This document shows, piece after piece, positions 39,786-46,447 of a stretch of DNA of 64,000 bases. Both the position numbers and the translations under genes were made by a program. The stretch's first letter is position 1. Every line of letters begins with the position of its first letter. The notes beneath the pieces are model-generated. The model ran no database searches. It was not told where the DNA came from and saw nothing but the letters and a program-made list of their open reading frames with translations. Source of the stretch: Sinorhizobium alkalisoli (GTDB lineage: Bacteria > Pseudomonadota > Alphaproteobacteria > Rhizobiales > Rhizobiaceae); contig NZ_CP034909.1 of the NCBI RefSeq assembly GCF_008932245.1, positions 1,178,001 to 1,242,000 on the forward strand. Reading direction: 5' to 3'.

Positions 39786-40123
39786 TTTTTTGAACCTTTT
39801 CGGTTGTTAGTTCCCGTCTGCACGGTCGTGCGCTTATAGCGCGTGCAGCCTCAGCCACCCTCCTGGCTTGAGTGCGGTCTATCTCATGCCCAAAATCCAC
39901 AAGGGTCAAGAGATGATGCCGATTTTCCGTTTTTTCATGTGAAAAACATGAAATCCGCCAGAAGTTTAGGCAGATCTGACGGAAAAACCGGAGGTAATGC
40001 GCAAAATGCTGCCACTTGCACGTTTATCGGGATTCGATGGCTCGCCGCCGAATTTCCCCCTTGACCCCGCAGGTGCGGCATTCGATGAGTTGCCGTGGCG
40101 AATTTCAACAGCGGATTTTTCGA
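39786..40123. promoter_or_regulatory. Divergent aapJ / metC intergenic region (338 bases)
   Basis: Holds the promoters for aapJ (minus) and metC (plus). A candidate aapJ promoter is TTGACC (minus strand, 39909-39904) and TGAGAT (39886-39881) with 17-base spacing. In the aapJ leader a bulged hairpin forms from CTGCAC/GTGCAG and GCGCT/AGCGC (39818-39848). The metC side is AT-rich around 39920-39960 with GTGAAAAACATG. I found no NtrC dyad, sigma-54 site or riboswitch. Confidence 0.4.
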
Positions 40124-41311
40124 ATGGCAGAAAAGACGAGCGCAGTTCGCGAGATGGGAGTCAACACCCGCCTTGCGCACACCGGCAACAATCCCTCCGA
40201 CTTCCATGGATTCGTCAATCCGCCTGTCGTGCACGCTTCGACCGTGCTGTTTCCAAACGCCAGAACCATGGAAACGCGGGCGCAGAAGTACACCTATGGT
40301 ACACGCGGCACGCCGACGACCGATGCGCTCTGCGACGCGATAAACGATCTCGAGGGAGCAACTGGAACGATTCTCGTGCCCTCGGGGCTTGCGGCTGTCA
40401 CCGTGCCGTTCCTTGCCTATCTCTCATCGGGCGACCACGCCCTCATCGTCGATTCGGTCTATTTCCCGACACGACATTTCTGCGACACGATGTTGACCCG
40501 GCTCGGTGTGACGGTCGAATACTACGATCCGATGATAGGGGCGGGAATCGAAGCCTTGATCAGGCCGAATACGCGGCTCGTTCATACGGAGGCGCCGGGT
40601 TCGAACACGTTCGAAATGCAGGATATCCGGGCGATTGCCGAGGCTGCGCATCGCCATGACTGCATCGTGACCATGGACAACACCTGGGCAACGCCGCTCT
40701 ACTTCCGGCCGCTCGAGCATGGCGTGGACATTTCCATCCACGCCGCCACCAAATATCCGTCCGGTCATTCGGACGTCCTGCTCGGAACGGTTTCCGCCAA
40801 TGCGGCGCATTGGCCGGCCCTGAGCGAAGCGATGGTGACGCTCGGCGTATGCGTGTCGCCGGACGACAGTTACCAGATCCTGCGCGGCCTGCGCACGATG
40901 GGCATTCGCCTCGAGCGGCATCAGGCAAGCGCTTTTGAAATCGCGCGCTGGCTCGAGGGCCATGAAGAGGTCGCGCGTGTACTGCATCCCGCGTTGCCGA
41001 GTTTTCCTGGGCATGAATTGTGGAAACGTGACTTTGGCGGCGCAAGCGGCATCTTCTCGTTCGTGCTGAAAGCCGGACCGGAGACGAGCAGGGCGAAGGC
41101 CCATGCCTTCCTCGACGCGCTCTCCATCTTTGGCCTTGGCTATTCCTGGGGCGGTTTCGAAAGTCTGGCGCTTCATGTGAACCTCGCCGACCGCAGGGTG
41201 GCGAAAGCCCCTTCGGAAGGCCCGGTAATCCGGCTGCAGATCGGCCTGGAAGACGTTCAGGACATCCGGCGCGACGTCGAGGCCGGCCTTGCAGCGGCGA
41301 AGGCCGTCTGA
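40124..41311 (+). CDS. metC: Cystathionine beta-lyase
   Basis: PLP enzyme of 395 residues cleaving cystathionine to homocysteine, pyruvate and ammonia in methionine synthesis. PLP-binding Lys210 is in HAATKYPSGHSD; DNTWATPLYF and the N-terminal TYGTRGTPTTDALC match the Cys/Met metabolism family, and the ESLALHV-type C-terminal segment fits beta- rather than gamma-lyase. The ATG at 40124 gives the usual N-terminus; in-frame starts from 40016 onward would add up to 36 unconserved residues. Followed by a rhizobial intergenic repeat. Confidence 0.92.
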   Translation: MAEKTSAVREMGVNTRLAHTGNNPSDFHGFVNPPVVHASTVLFPNARTMETRAQKYTYGTRGTPTTDALCDAINDLEGATGTILVPSGLAAVTVPFLAYLSSGDHALIVDSVYFPTRHFCDTMLTRLGVTVEYYDPMIGAGIEALIRPNTRLVHTEAPGSNTFEMQDIRAIAEAAHRHDCIVTMDNTWATPLYFRPLEHGVDISIHAATKYPSGHSDVLLGTVSANAAHWPALSEAMVTLGVCVSPDDSYQILRGLRTMGIRLERHQASAFEIARWLEGHEEVARVLHPALPSFPGHELWKRDFGGASGIFSFVLKAGPETSRAKAHAFLDALSIFGLGYSWGGFESLALHVNLADRRVAKAPSEGPVIRLQIGLEDVQDIRRDVEAGLAAAKAV

Positions 41312-41327
41312 CCGCGCCGAAGTGACG

Positions 41328-41430
41328 CTCCAGCGCCGCGCGTCTCTTCGGACGCGCAAGGCCGATGTAATTCTTTTAATCTGCGCATCGAGCTTTCCGA
41401 AAATCGGGTACGATTTTTGGGCCGATGCGT
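41328..41430. repeat. Rhizobial intergenic palindromic repeat (RIME-like)
   Basis: About 100 bases with two nested hairpins. The first is GCGCGTC/GACGCGC (41338-41344 with 41351-41357). The second is CGCATCG/CGATGCG (41384-41390 with 41423-41429) enclosing CCGAAAATCG/CGATTTTTGG (41397-41406 with 41411-41420). The wording CCAGCGCCGCGCGTC and TTTCCGAAAATCG matches, from memory, dispersed intergenic elements of Sinorhizobium. It fills the convergent gap of metC and the flavin monooxygenase gene and may serve as a transcript end. Copy number not checked. Confidence 0.65.
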
Positions 41431-42602
41431 TATCGTCCCGGAGCGCCGTAGCCGTAAAGCCAGTCGAGATCGGCGGCCAGCGTTTCAGGGCCGCGTAGCG
41501 CCAGAACCGCATTGCGCACCACCTGGATTGGCCCTCCGGCATGATAAGCGAAGCGGTTGAAGGCGCCCCTCTTGCGGACACGGGCAATGCGCGGCCTGCG
41601 TGCGGCCTCATATTGGCGGAGCGCGGCGGCAACATCGTCGCATCGCTTGAGACATCGGGCGAGTTCCTGGGCGTCCTCGATCGCCATCGCCGCGCCCTGA
41701 GCGGCAAATGGCGTCATGGCATGCGCGGCGTCGCCGATGAGAACGATGTCGCGCCCGTTGTGCCACGGGCCTTTACCGACCGTGCAGAGGGGCCAGTAGG
41801 TCGCTGAAGCGGCACTGTCGAGCATCGAGCGCAGGCCGGCGTTCCAGTGCCGGAATGCCGCGGCAAGTTCCCGTCGCCGCTCTTCGGAATTCTGGCCGAC
41901 CCATGTCTCGTTTGCGGGCCTCCCACCTATGATCGCGATCAGGTTGAAGCTGTCCGTCTCCCTGATCGGGTAAACTACGAGGTGAGCGTTCGCTCCGAGA
42001 AAGGCCGTGACGCGATCGTCCGAGAGGCAGTTAGCCGCGCATGCGCGCGGTACCATCAGGCGCCAGGCGACATCGCCGGTAAAACGCACTGCCCCCCCTT
42101 GCGGGAGGGTGGCTCTGACCTGCGACCTGATACCGTCGGCGCCGATGGTGACCGACGGCCGCCGGCCGGTTGCCGCCATGACCGCCGGGACGGGATCGCC
42201 TTCGATCCGGCTTCCGAGATGCAGCCGGCAGCGCGGCTCCGACTGCACGGCATGAAGCAGGATCCGCTGGAGGCTGGCTCGGTGGAGCACGCCATAGGGC
42301 GCCGCCCAGCGGTTGCGCGCGTCGGCACCAGCCGGTACGCGTGCGAGCGTCCGCAGTGACCGGCCATCGGCAAGAGCAATGGTATCCGGTTCGCTCCAAA
42401 CCGCCCGAAGCGCTTCGAGCAGCCCGAGTTCGATTAGTATTCGCGATGCGTTCGGCGAGAGTTGCAGCCCGGCGCCGACCTCCTCGAGCGTTTCCGCCTG
42501 TTCGAAAATATCCGTGTTGAAGCCTTGGCGCGCAAGGCAGAGCGCCATCGTGAGGCCGGCAATGCCGGCGCCGACGATCGCGATCGGAGCCGCGTTTTGC
42601 AT
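41430..42602 (-). CDS. FAD-dependent monooxygenase (salicylate hydroxylase-like)
   Basis: Group A flavin monooxygenase of 390 residues. FAD/Rossmann motif GAGIAGLTMALCLARQG starts at residue 11, the GADGIRSQVR (DG) motif lies in the middle, and the second FAD motif is VLIGDAAHAMTPFAAQGAAMAIEDA. The family hydroxylates aromatic rings with NAD(P)H; the substrate here is not evident, and no aromatic pathway genes are nearby. It lies 20 bases after the zinc-finger gene on the same strand, so the two may form an operon. Confidence 0.9.
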   Translation of the reverse strand: MQNAAPIAIVGAGIAGLTMALCLARQGFNTDIFEQAETLEEVGAGLQLSPNASRILIELGLLEALRAVWSEPDTIALADGRSLRTLARVPAGADARNRWAAPYGVLHRASLQRILLHAVQSEPRCRLHLGSRIEGDPVPAVMAATGRRPSVTIGADGIRSQVRATLPQGGAVRFTGDVAWRLMVPRACAANCLSDDRVTAFLGANAHLVVYPIRETDSFNLIAIIGGRPANETWVGQNSEERRRELAAAFRHWNAGLRSMLDSAASATYWPLCTVGKGPWHNGRDIVLIGDAAHAMTPFAAQGAAMAIEDAQELARCLKRCDDVAAALRQYEAARRPRIARVRKRGAFNRFAYHAGGPIQVVRNAVLALRGPETLAADLDWLYGYGAPGR

Positions 42603-42622
42603 CGGCGCCGTGCCGACGCCAA

Positions 42623-42868
42623 TCAGGCGGCTTTGTTTTCGAAGAGACAGCCCGGCGGGATCGTTTCCGTCGCCTTCAGCGACGGATTATAGCGATACAA
42701 GGTCGAGCAGTAGGAGCAGACCTTCTCGTTGTCATCGCCCATGTCGATGAAAATATGCGGGTGGTCGAAGGGAATGGATGCGCCCGTGCACATGAACTCC
42801 TTCACGCCGATCTCGATTACCCGGTGCCCGCCGTCGTTCTGGAAATGCGGGATGCTGTGGCCGGCCAT
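42623..42868 (-). CDS. Zinc-finger CHCC domain protein
   Basis: Protein of 81 residues with the zf-CHCC pattern: Cys in EFMCTG, His in FDHPH and CSYC near the end. The domain is shared with the NDUFS6 subunit of mitochondrial complex I, and free-standing versions are widespread in alphaproteobacteria; a link to complex I assembly is inferred only from that homology. The ATG at 42868 starts at MAGHSIPHFQND; an in-frame ATG at 42952 adds 28 residues without conserved features. Divergent from the hydrolase gene. Confidence 0.88.
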   Translation of the reverse strand: MAGHSIPHFQNDGGHRVIEIGVKEFMCTGASIPFDHPHIFIDMGDDNEKVCSYCSTLYRYNPSLKATETIPPGCLFENKAA

Positions 42869-43050
42869 GCTTGAGACTCCGATGAATGCAAATCTTGGCT
42901 GTTTGATTTTGCCGGCACCATAGTGAGCTTTGTCGGAAATGTGTAGAAGCAAACATGACGCGCCTGTGGTTTTTGGGGGTGCAGGGGTTTTCCGCCAAGC
43001 CCTTAGCGCCTAGTTTGCGGCCAAAATCGAACAATTCGCCAGGAACAGAA

Positions 43051-43836
43051 ATGGATCTGAATCCGCCGCAATTCTCGCGCTTCGTGCATGACGGACTGGA
43101 AATCGCCTTTTTCGACGAGGGAGACCGTTCAGGGGATCCGATCCTGCTCATCCATGGCTTCGGCTCGAGCGCCAACGTCAACTGGGTGTTTCCGGGATGG
43201 GTGAAGGCGTTGGGCGAAGCAGGCTACCGGGTGATTGCGCTCGACAATCGTGGTCACGGCGCCAGCAGCAAGCCCTACGACCCTTCCCTTTATCACCCGC
43301 CGCAAATGGCGGGTGACGCGGCTGCACTTCTCAGCCATCTCGGCATCGGCGACGCGCATGTTATGGGCTATTCCATGGGCGCGCGCATCTCCGCCTTCCT
43401 CGCCTTGGGGCATCCGCACCGCGTCCGTTCGCTCATTTTCGGCGGGCTCGGGATCGGCATGGTAAGGGGCGTCGGGGACTGGGATTCGATCGCCGGCGCG
43501 CTTCTTGCGCCATCGCTCGAGGACGTGACGCACGAACGCGGTCGCATGTTCCGTGCCTTTGCCGATCAGACGAAGAGCGACCGCCAGGCGCTTGCCGCGT
43601 GCATTTCCACCTCGCGCGATCTGCTATCGGTGGAGGATGTCGGGCGCATCGAGGCGCCGGTGCTGATCGGCGTCGGGACGAAGGATGATATTGCCGGGTC
43701 GGCACAGGAACTTGCCGCGCTGATGCCACATGCCACGGCGCTGGACATTCCGGGGCGCGACCATATGCTGGCGGTGGGCGACCGGGTGTTCAAGAAGGCG
43801 GTTCTCGAGTTCCTCGCAGAGGTCGGCCGGAGATAG
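43051..43836 (+). CDS. Alpha/beta hydrolase
   Basis: Protein of 261 residues with an alpha/beta hydrolase fold: oxyanion region LIHGFGSSANVNW, nucleophile elbow VMGYSMGAR with Ser in G-Y-S-M-G, and C-terminal His in IPGRDHMLAVGD. The substrate is unknown; many relatives are esterases or C-C hydrolases. The ATG at 43051 places the fold near the N-terminus and follows AGGAACAG; an ATG at 42955 would overlap the promoter region of the zinc-finger gene. cysE begins 108 bases downstream. Confidence 0.88.
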   Translation: MDLNPPQFSRFVHDGLEIAFFDEGDRSGDPILLIHGFGSSANVNWVFPGWVKALGEAGYRVIALDNRGHGASSKPYDPSLYHPPQMAGDAAALLSHLGIGDAHVMGYSMGARISAFLALGHPHRVRSLIFGGLGIGMVRGVGDWDSIAGALLAPSLEDVTHERGRMFRAFADQTKSDRQALAACISTSRDLLSVEDVGRIEAPVLIGVGTKDDIAGSAQELAALMPHATALDIPGRDHMLAVGDRVFKKAVLEFLAEVGRR

Positions 43837-43944
43837 GCCGCCGCGGTCTCCATCGATGCGCGGAGAGACCATTTATGTCGGCGGGGAATTGCCCTATATA
43901 TGGCCGATTGACGGTGCAGGAATCTGATCGGAAGGAGCGCGACC

Positions 43945-44772
43945 ATGGTCGCAAAGACCGAACTTCGTCATGCGGAATCGCTAAAGGCGGTCGATCCCAT
44001 CTGGGATAGCCTGCGCGAAGAGGCGCGCCTGGCCGCAGAGCGCGACCCGATGCTCGCCGCCTTCCTGTATTCGACGGTCGTCAACCAGCATTCGCTGGAA
44101 GAAAGCGTGATCTACCGGATTTGCGAGCGGTTGGATCATCCGGACCTGCAGGCAAACCTGCTGCATCAGACCTTTTCGGAGATGCTCGATGACTGGCCCG
44201 AATGGGGCACGATCCTGCGCGTCGATATCCAGGCCGTCTATGATCGCGATCCGGCCTGCGCGCGGTTCCTCGAGCCTGTCCTTTATTTCAAGGGTTTCCA
44301 TGCCCTTCAGACGCATCGTCTCGCGCACTGGCTCTGGAATCGCGGACGGAAGGACTTCGCGCTCTATCTGCAAAGTCGCTCCTCGAGCGTCTTCCAGACG
44401 GATATCAATCCGGCCGCTCGCATCGGGCGCGGCATTTTCCTCGATCATGCGACCGGCCTGGTAGTCGGTGAAACGGCCGTTATCGGCGACAACGTCTCGA
44501 TCCTGCACGGTGTCACGCTTGGCGGTACTGGCAAGGAGGGCAGCGATCGCCATCCGAAGATCGGCAACGGCGTGCTGATCGGCGCGGGCGCGAAGATTCT
44601 TGGCAATATTCACATCGGCCATTGCTCGCGCGTGGCCGCGGGTTCGGTCGTGCTGAAGCCGGTGCCACCGAAGACCACGGTTGCAGGCGTCCCGGCAAAG
44701 GTTGTCGGCGAGGCGGGCTGCTCGGAACCGTCGCGTCAGATGGACCAGCTGCTCTCGAGTTTCGATATCTGA
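43945..44772 (+). CDS. cysE: Serine O-acetyltransferase
   Basis: First enzyme of cysteine synthesis from serine and acetyl-CoA; 275 residues. N-terminal SATase helical domain (WDSLREEARLAAERDP, CERLDHPDLQANLLHQ), then the left-handed beta-helix with hexapeptide repeats (NPAARIGRGIFLDHATGLVVGE cut here as NPAARIGRGIFLDHATG, GVTLGGTGKEGSDRHPKIG). C-terminal tail ends in SSFDI, the Ile-terminated tail that docks into O-acetylserine sulfhydrylase. It provides the acceptor for sulfide made by CysI elsewhere in the window. GGAAGGAG precedes the ATG. Confidence 0.95.
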   Translation: MVAKTELRHAESLKAVDPIWDSLREEARLAAERDPMLAAFLYSTVVNQHSLEESVIYRICERLDHPDLQANLLHQTFSEMLDDWPEWGTILRVDIQAVYDRDPACARFLEPVLYFKGFHALQTHRLAHWLWNRGRKDFALYLQSRSSSVFQTDINPAARIGRGIFLDHATGLVVGETAVIGDNVSILHGVTLGGTGKEGSDRHPKIGNGVLIGAGAKILGNIHIGHCSRVAAGSVVLKPVPPKTTVAGVPAKVVGEAGCSEPSRQMDQLLSSFDI

Positions 44773-44881
44773 GACAGGCGGCGGCGACGGCAGGCCCCGC
44801 TTTCGTGGCCGCGCCCGCGTCACATGAATACCCTCCTGTTCAGGGGGTTGATGGAGAATCTCACAGTCTCCACAGGCGGCA

Positions 44882-44910
44882 GGCGCCGGAGTGGGTTTAC
44901 ACCCGGCGCC
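44882..44910 (+). other. Strong GC hairpin between cysE and the DUF3126 gene
   Basis: 8-bp stem GGCGCCGG/CCGGCGCC (44882-44889 with 44903-44910), about 110 bases after cysE and 47 bases before the DUF3126 start. No T-run follows, so it may be a leader structure or weak transcript end. Confidence 0.4.
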
Positions 44911-44957
44911 ATCGCATGCGAGAAGCGCCCGAAATCAACCGGCTACGGAGAGTAGAT

Positions 44958-45161
44958 TTGAAGCCCGAAGAGATCCGCAAGCTTGAGGCCTATTTCAAGC
45001 GCACCTTTAATCAGTCGATGGTCGTCAAGGCTCGTCCGAGGAAGGACGAATCCGCTGAAGTCTATCTCGGCGACGAATTTCTCGGCGTCGTCTTTCGCGA
45101 TGAGGAGGACGGCGAACTTTCCTACAATTTCTCGATGGCGATCCTGGACATCGATCTGTAA
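44958..45161 (+). CDS. DUF3126 family protein
   Basis: Small protein of 67 residues starting (M)KPEEIRKLEAYFKRTF, with a central KARPRKDESAEVYLGDEFLG and an acidic C-terminal half ending AILDIDL. Conserved in Rhizobiales; function unknown. I choose the TTG at 44958 because GGAGAG lies five bases upstream and the family normally begins at KPEEI; an in-frame ATG at 44916 would add 14 residues and has no ribosome-binding site. It lies 185 bases after cysE on the same strand. Confidence 0.85.
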   Translation: MKPEEIRKLEAYFKRTFNQSMVVKARPRKDESAEVYLGDEFLGVVFRDEEDGELSYNFSMAILDIDL

Positions 45162-45385
45162 GGGCGGACCGGGGACCGGCGCGTGTGGCTTTTGCACCCA
45201 CACGCCCGCATCGTGATGCGAGTGCCGCAAAAATTCCGATTTTCTCTGATACCCGGTGCCCTCAGCCTGATTTTTTCTCCATAAGTCGTACTTTTTGCGT
45301 CGCCGTCACAGAATTCTACTGAAAAGGGCGGCGCTTTCACAAAGCTGTTGCAGGATTTGCATGCTATTGCAATGCACAACATAAC
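45162..45385. other. Intergenic stretch upstream of the phasin promoter
   Basis: Of the 290 bases between the DUF3126 gene and the phasin gene, this part shows only a short GTGTGGG...CCCACAC stem near 45182-45205, a possible transcript end, and the left part of the TGCA-rich region. No open frame of note. Confidence 0.35.
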
Positions 45386-45405
45386 TTGACTTTTTGTGCA
45401 TTGCA
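45368..45405. promoter_or_regulatory. Candidate PhaR/AniA operator of the phasin gene
   Basis: The 12-base word TTGTGCATTGCA occurs twice in opposite orientation: on the minus strand at 45379-45368 and on the plus strand at 45394-45405. The right copy is part of the perfect palindrome TGTGCATTGCACA (45395-45407). More TTGCA/TGCAT words lie just upstream (45349-45365). TGC-rich dyads are known targets of the PHB-responsive repressor PhaR (AniA in rhizobia). The dyads flank and overlap the promoter, as expected for repression. Confidence 0.65.
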
Positions 45406-45413
45406 CATAGATT
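45386..45413 (+). promoter_or_regulatory. Phasin promoter
   Basis: TTGACT (-35, 45386-45391) and TAGATT (-10, 45408-45413) with a 16-base spacer, 38 bases before the phasin ATG. The spacer is almost entirely the TGTGCATTGCACA palindrome, so a bound repressor would block RNA polymerase directly. Confidence 0.6.
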
Positions 45414-45451
45414 TGTACCGCACTCTGCCCCACGCAAAAAGGAGACGCCCA

Positions 45452-45805
45452 ATGTTTAACTTCGATGACGCGAATAAGAGAAGCAAGGAAGTGATGGATG
45501 TGGCCGTCAAGAGCTACTCCGCCCTGACCAAAGGCTTCCAGGCAATCGCGACCGAAGCAACGGATTATTCGAAGAAGTCGTTCGAGGATGGTATCGCCCA
45601 TCTCGAAAAGCTGTCCAATGCCAAGAGCCTGGAGGCAGCTTTCGAACTTCAGACGAACTATCTGAAGGCGAGCTACGAAGGTTTCGTCACGGAAGCGACG
45701 AAGATCAGCGAAATGTATGCCGATCTCGCCAAGGACGCCTACAAGCCCTATGAGGCGCCGGTTGCCAAGGCCACCGCGCAGGTCAAGTCTGCCGCAGCCG
45801 CCTGA
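45452..45805 (+). CDS. phaP: Phasin (polyhydroxybutyrate granule protein)
   Basis: Protein of 117 residues, mostly amphipathic helix (EVMDVAVKSYSALTKGFQ, SKKSFEDGIAHLEKL, YLKASYEGFVTEATKISEMY) and an Ala-rich C-terminus (VKSAAAA); a phasin_2 family protein that coats PHB granules and sets their size. GGAG lies seven bases before the ATG at 45452; an in-frame start at 45386 lies inside the promoter and is rejected. Expression is probably repressed by PhaR/AniA when no PHB is present. A strong terminator follows, so it is monocistronic. Confidence 0.92.
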   Translation: MFNFDDANKRSKEVMDVAVKSYSALTKGFQAIATEATDYSKKSFEDGIAHLEKLSNAKSLEAAFELQTNYLKASYEGFVTEATKISEMYADLAKDAYKPYEAPVAKATAQVKSAAAA

Positions 45806-45832
45806 CGACGAAGGCGATCGCCATCTTTCAAA

Positions 45833-45868
45833 AAAGGCCGGTCGCGGGCTCGCGGTCGGCCTTTCTTC
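45833..45868 (+). terminator. Rho-independent terminator of phaP
   Basis: Stem AAAGGCCG/CGGCCTTT (45833-45840 with 45857-45864) with an inner CGCG/CGCG pairing, followed by CTTC. It starts 27 bases after the phasin stop. Confidence 0.8.
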
Positions 45869-46084
45869 GTCATTGGAGGCGCGGCCAGGCCTCGGGGCTT
45901 GAATCCTCCGGATGCGGGAGGCGCTCGACGGTGAGAGAATTTCCCATCAATCTTGTGCTTCGCCATGCGAATATGATTGCAGTGCGTCTGTTCGGCCTTA
46001 AAATCCAAGAACGAACCATTAGATAAAGGCAATAAAGCCGTGGCCATGGCCCCTGGATTGCGGCTCTTGAGGGAATGAAACAGA

Positions 46085-46438
46085 ATGATCGCCATGCCGG
46101 TCCGGATGCAGCAGGGAAGCGAAGGAGACGGAGGCGGCCCCACTCGCGGCACCTCCGTAATCACGCGCACCAAGCCGAAGACCAAGAAGCCGAGTTTGTA
46201 CCGCGTCTTGCTTCTGAATGACGATTACACGCCGATGGAGTTCGTCGTTCACATTCTGGAGCGCTTCTTCCAAAAGGACAGGGAAGAGGCAACCCGCATC
46301 ATGCTCCATGTCCATAATCATGGCGTTGGAGAATGCGGCGTCTTCACCTACGAGGTCGCCGAAACCAAAGTGGCGCAGGTGATGGATTTCGCCAGGCAGC
46401 ATCAGCATCCGTTGCAATGCGTCATGGAAAAGAAATGA
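46085..46438 (+). CDS. clpS: ATP-dependent Clp protease adaptor ClpS
   Basis: Adaptor of 117 residues that delivers N-degron substrates to ClpA. The ClpS core is [24 protein letters not shown] with the NDDYT specificity pocket, then [21 protein letters not shown]. An N-terminal 30-residue Gly/Lys-rich tail precedes the core. It lies 9 bases before clpA, the usual pairing. Start ATG 46085; ATG 46094 is also possible. Confidence 0.96.
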   Translation: MIAMPVRMQQGSEGDGGGPTRGTSVITRTKPKTKKPSLYRVLLLNDDYTPMEFVVHILERFFQKDREEATRIMLHVHNHGVGECGVFTYEVAETKVAQVMDFARQHQHPLQCVMEKK

Positions 46439-46447
46439 GGATCTAAC

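Noticed and set aside
39786..40123. A SAM-II-type riboswitch before metC was considered, as such leaders precede methionine genes in alphaproteobacteria.
   Set aside because: I could not find the paired stems and conserved core of the motif by eye. A covariance-model search would decide.
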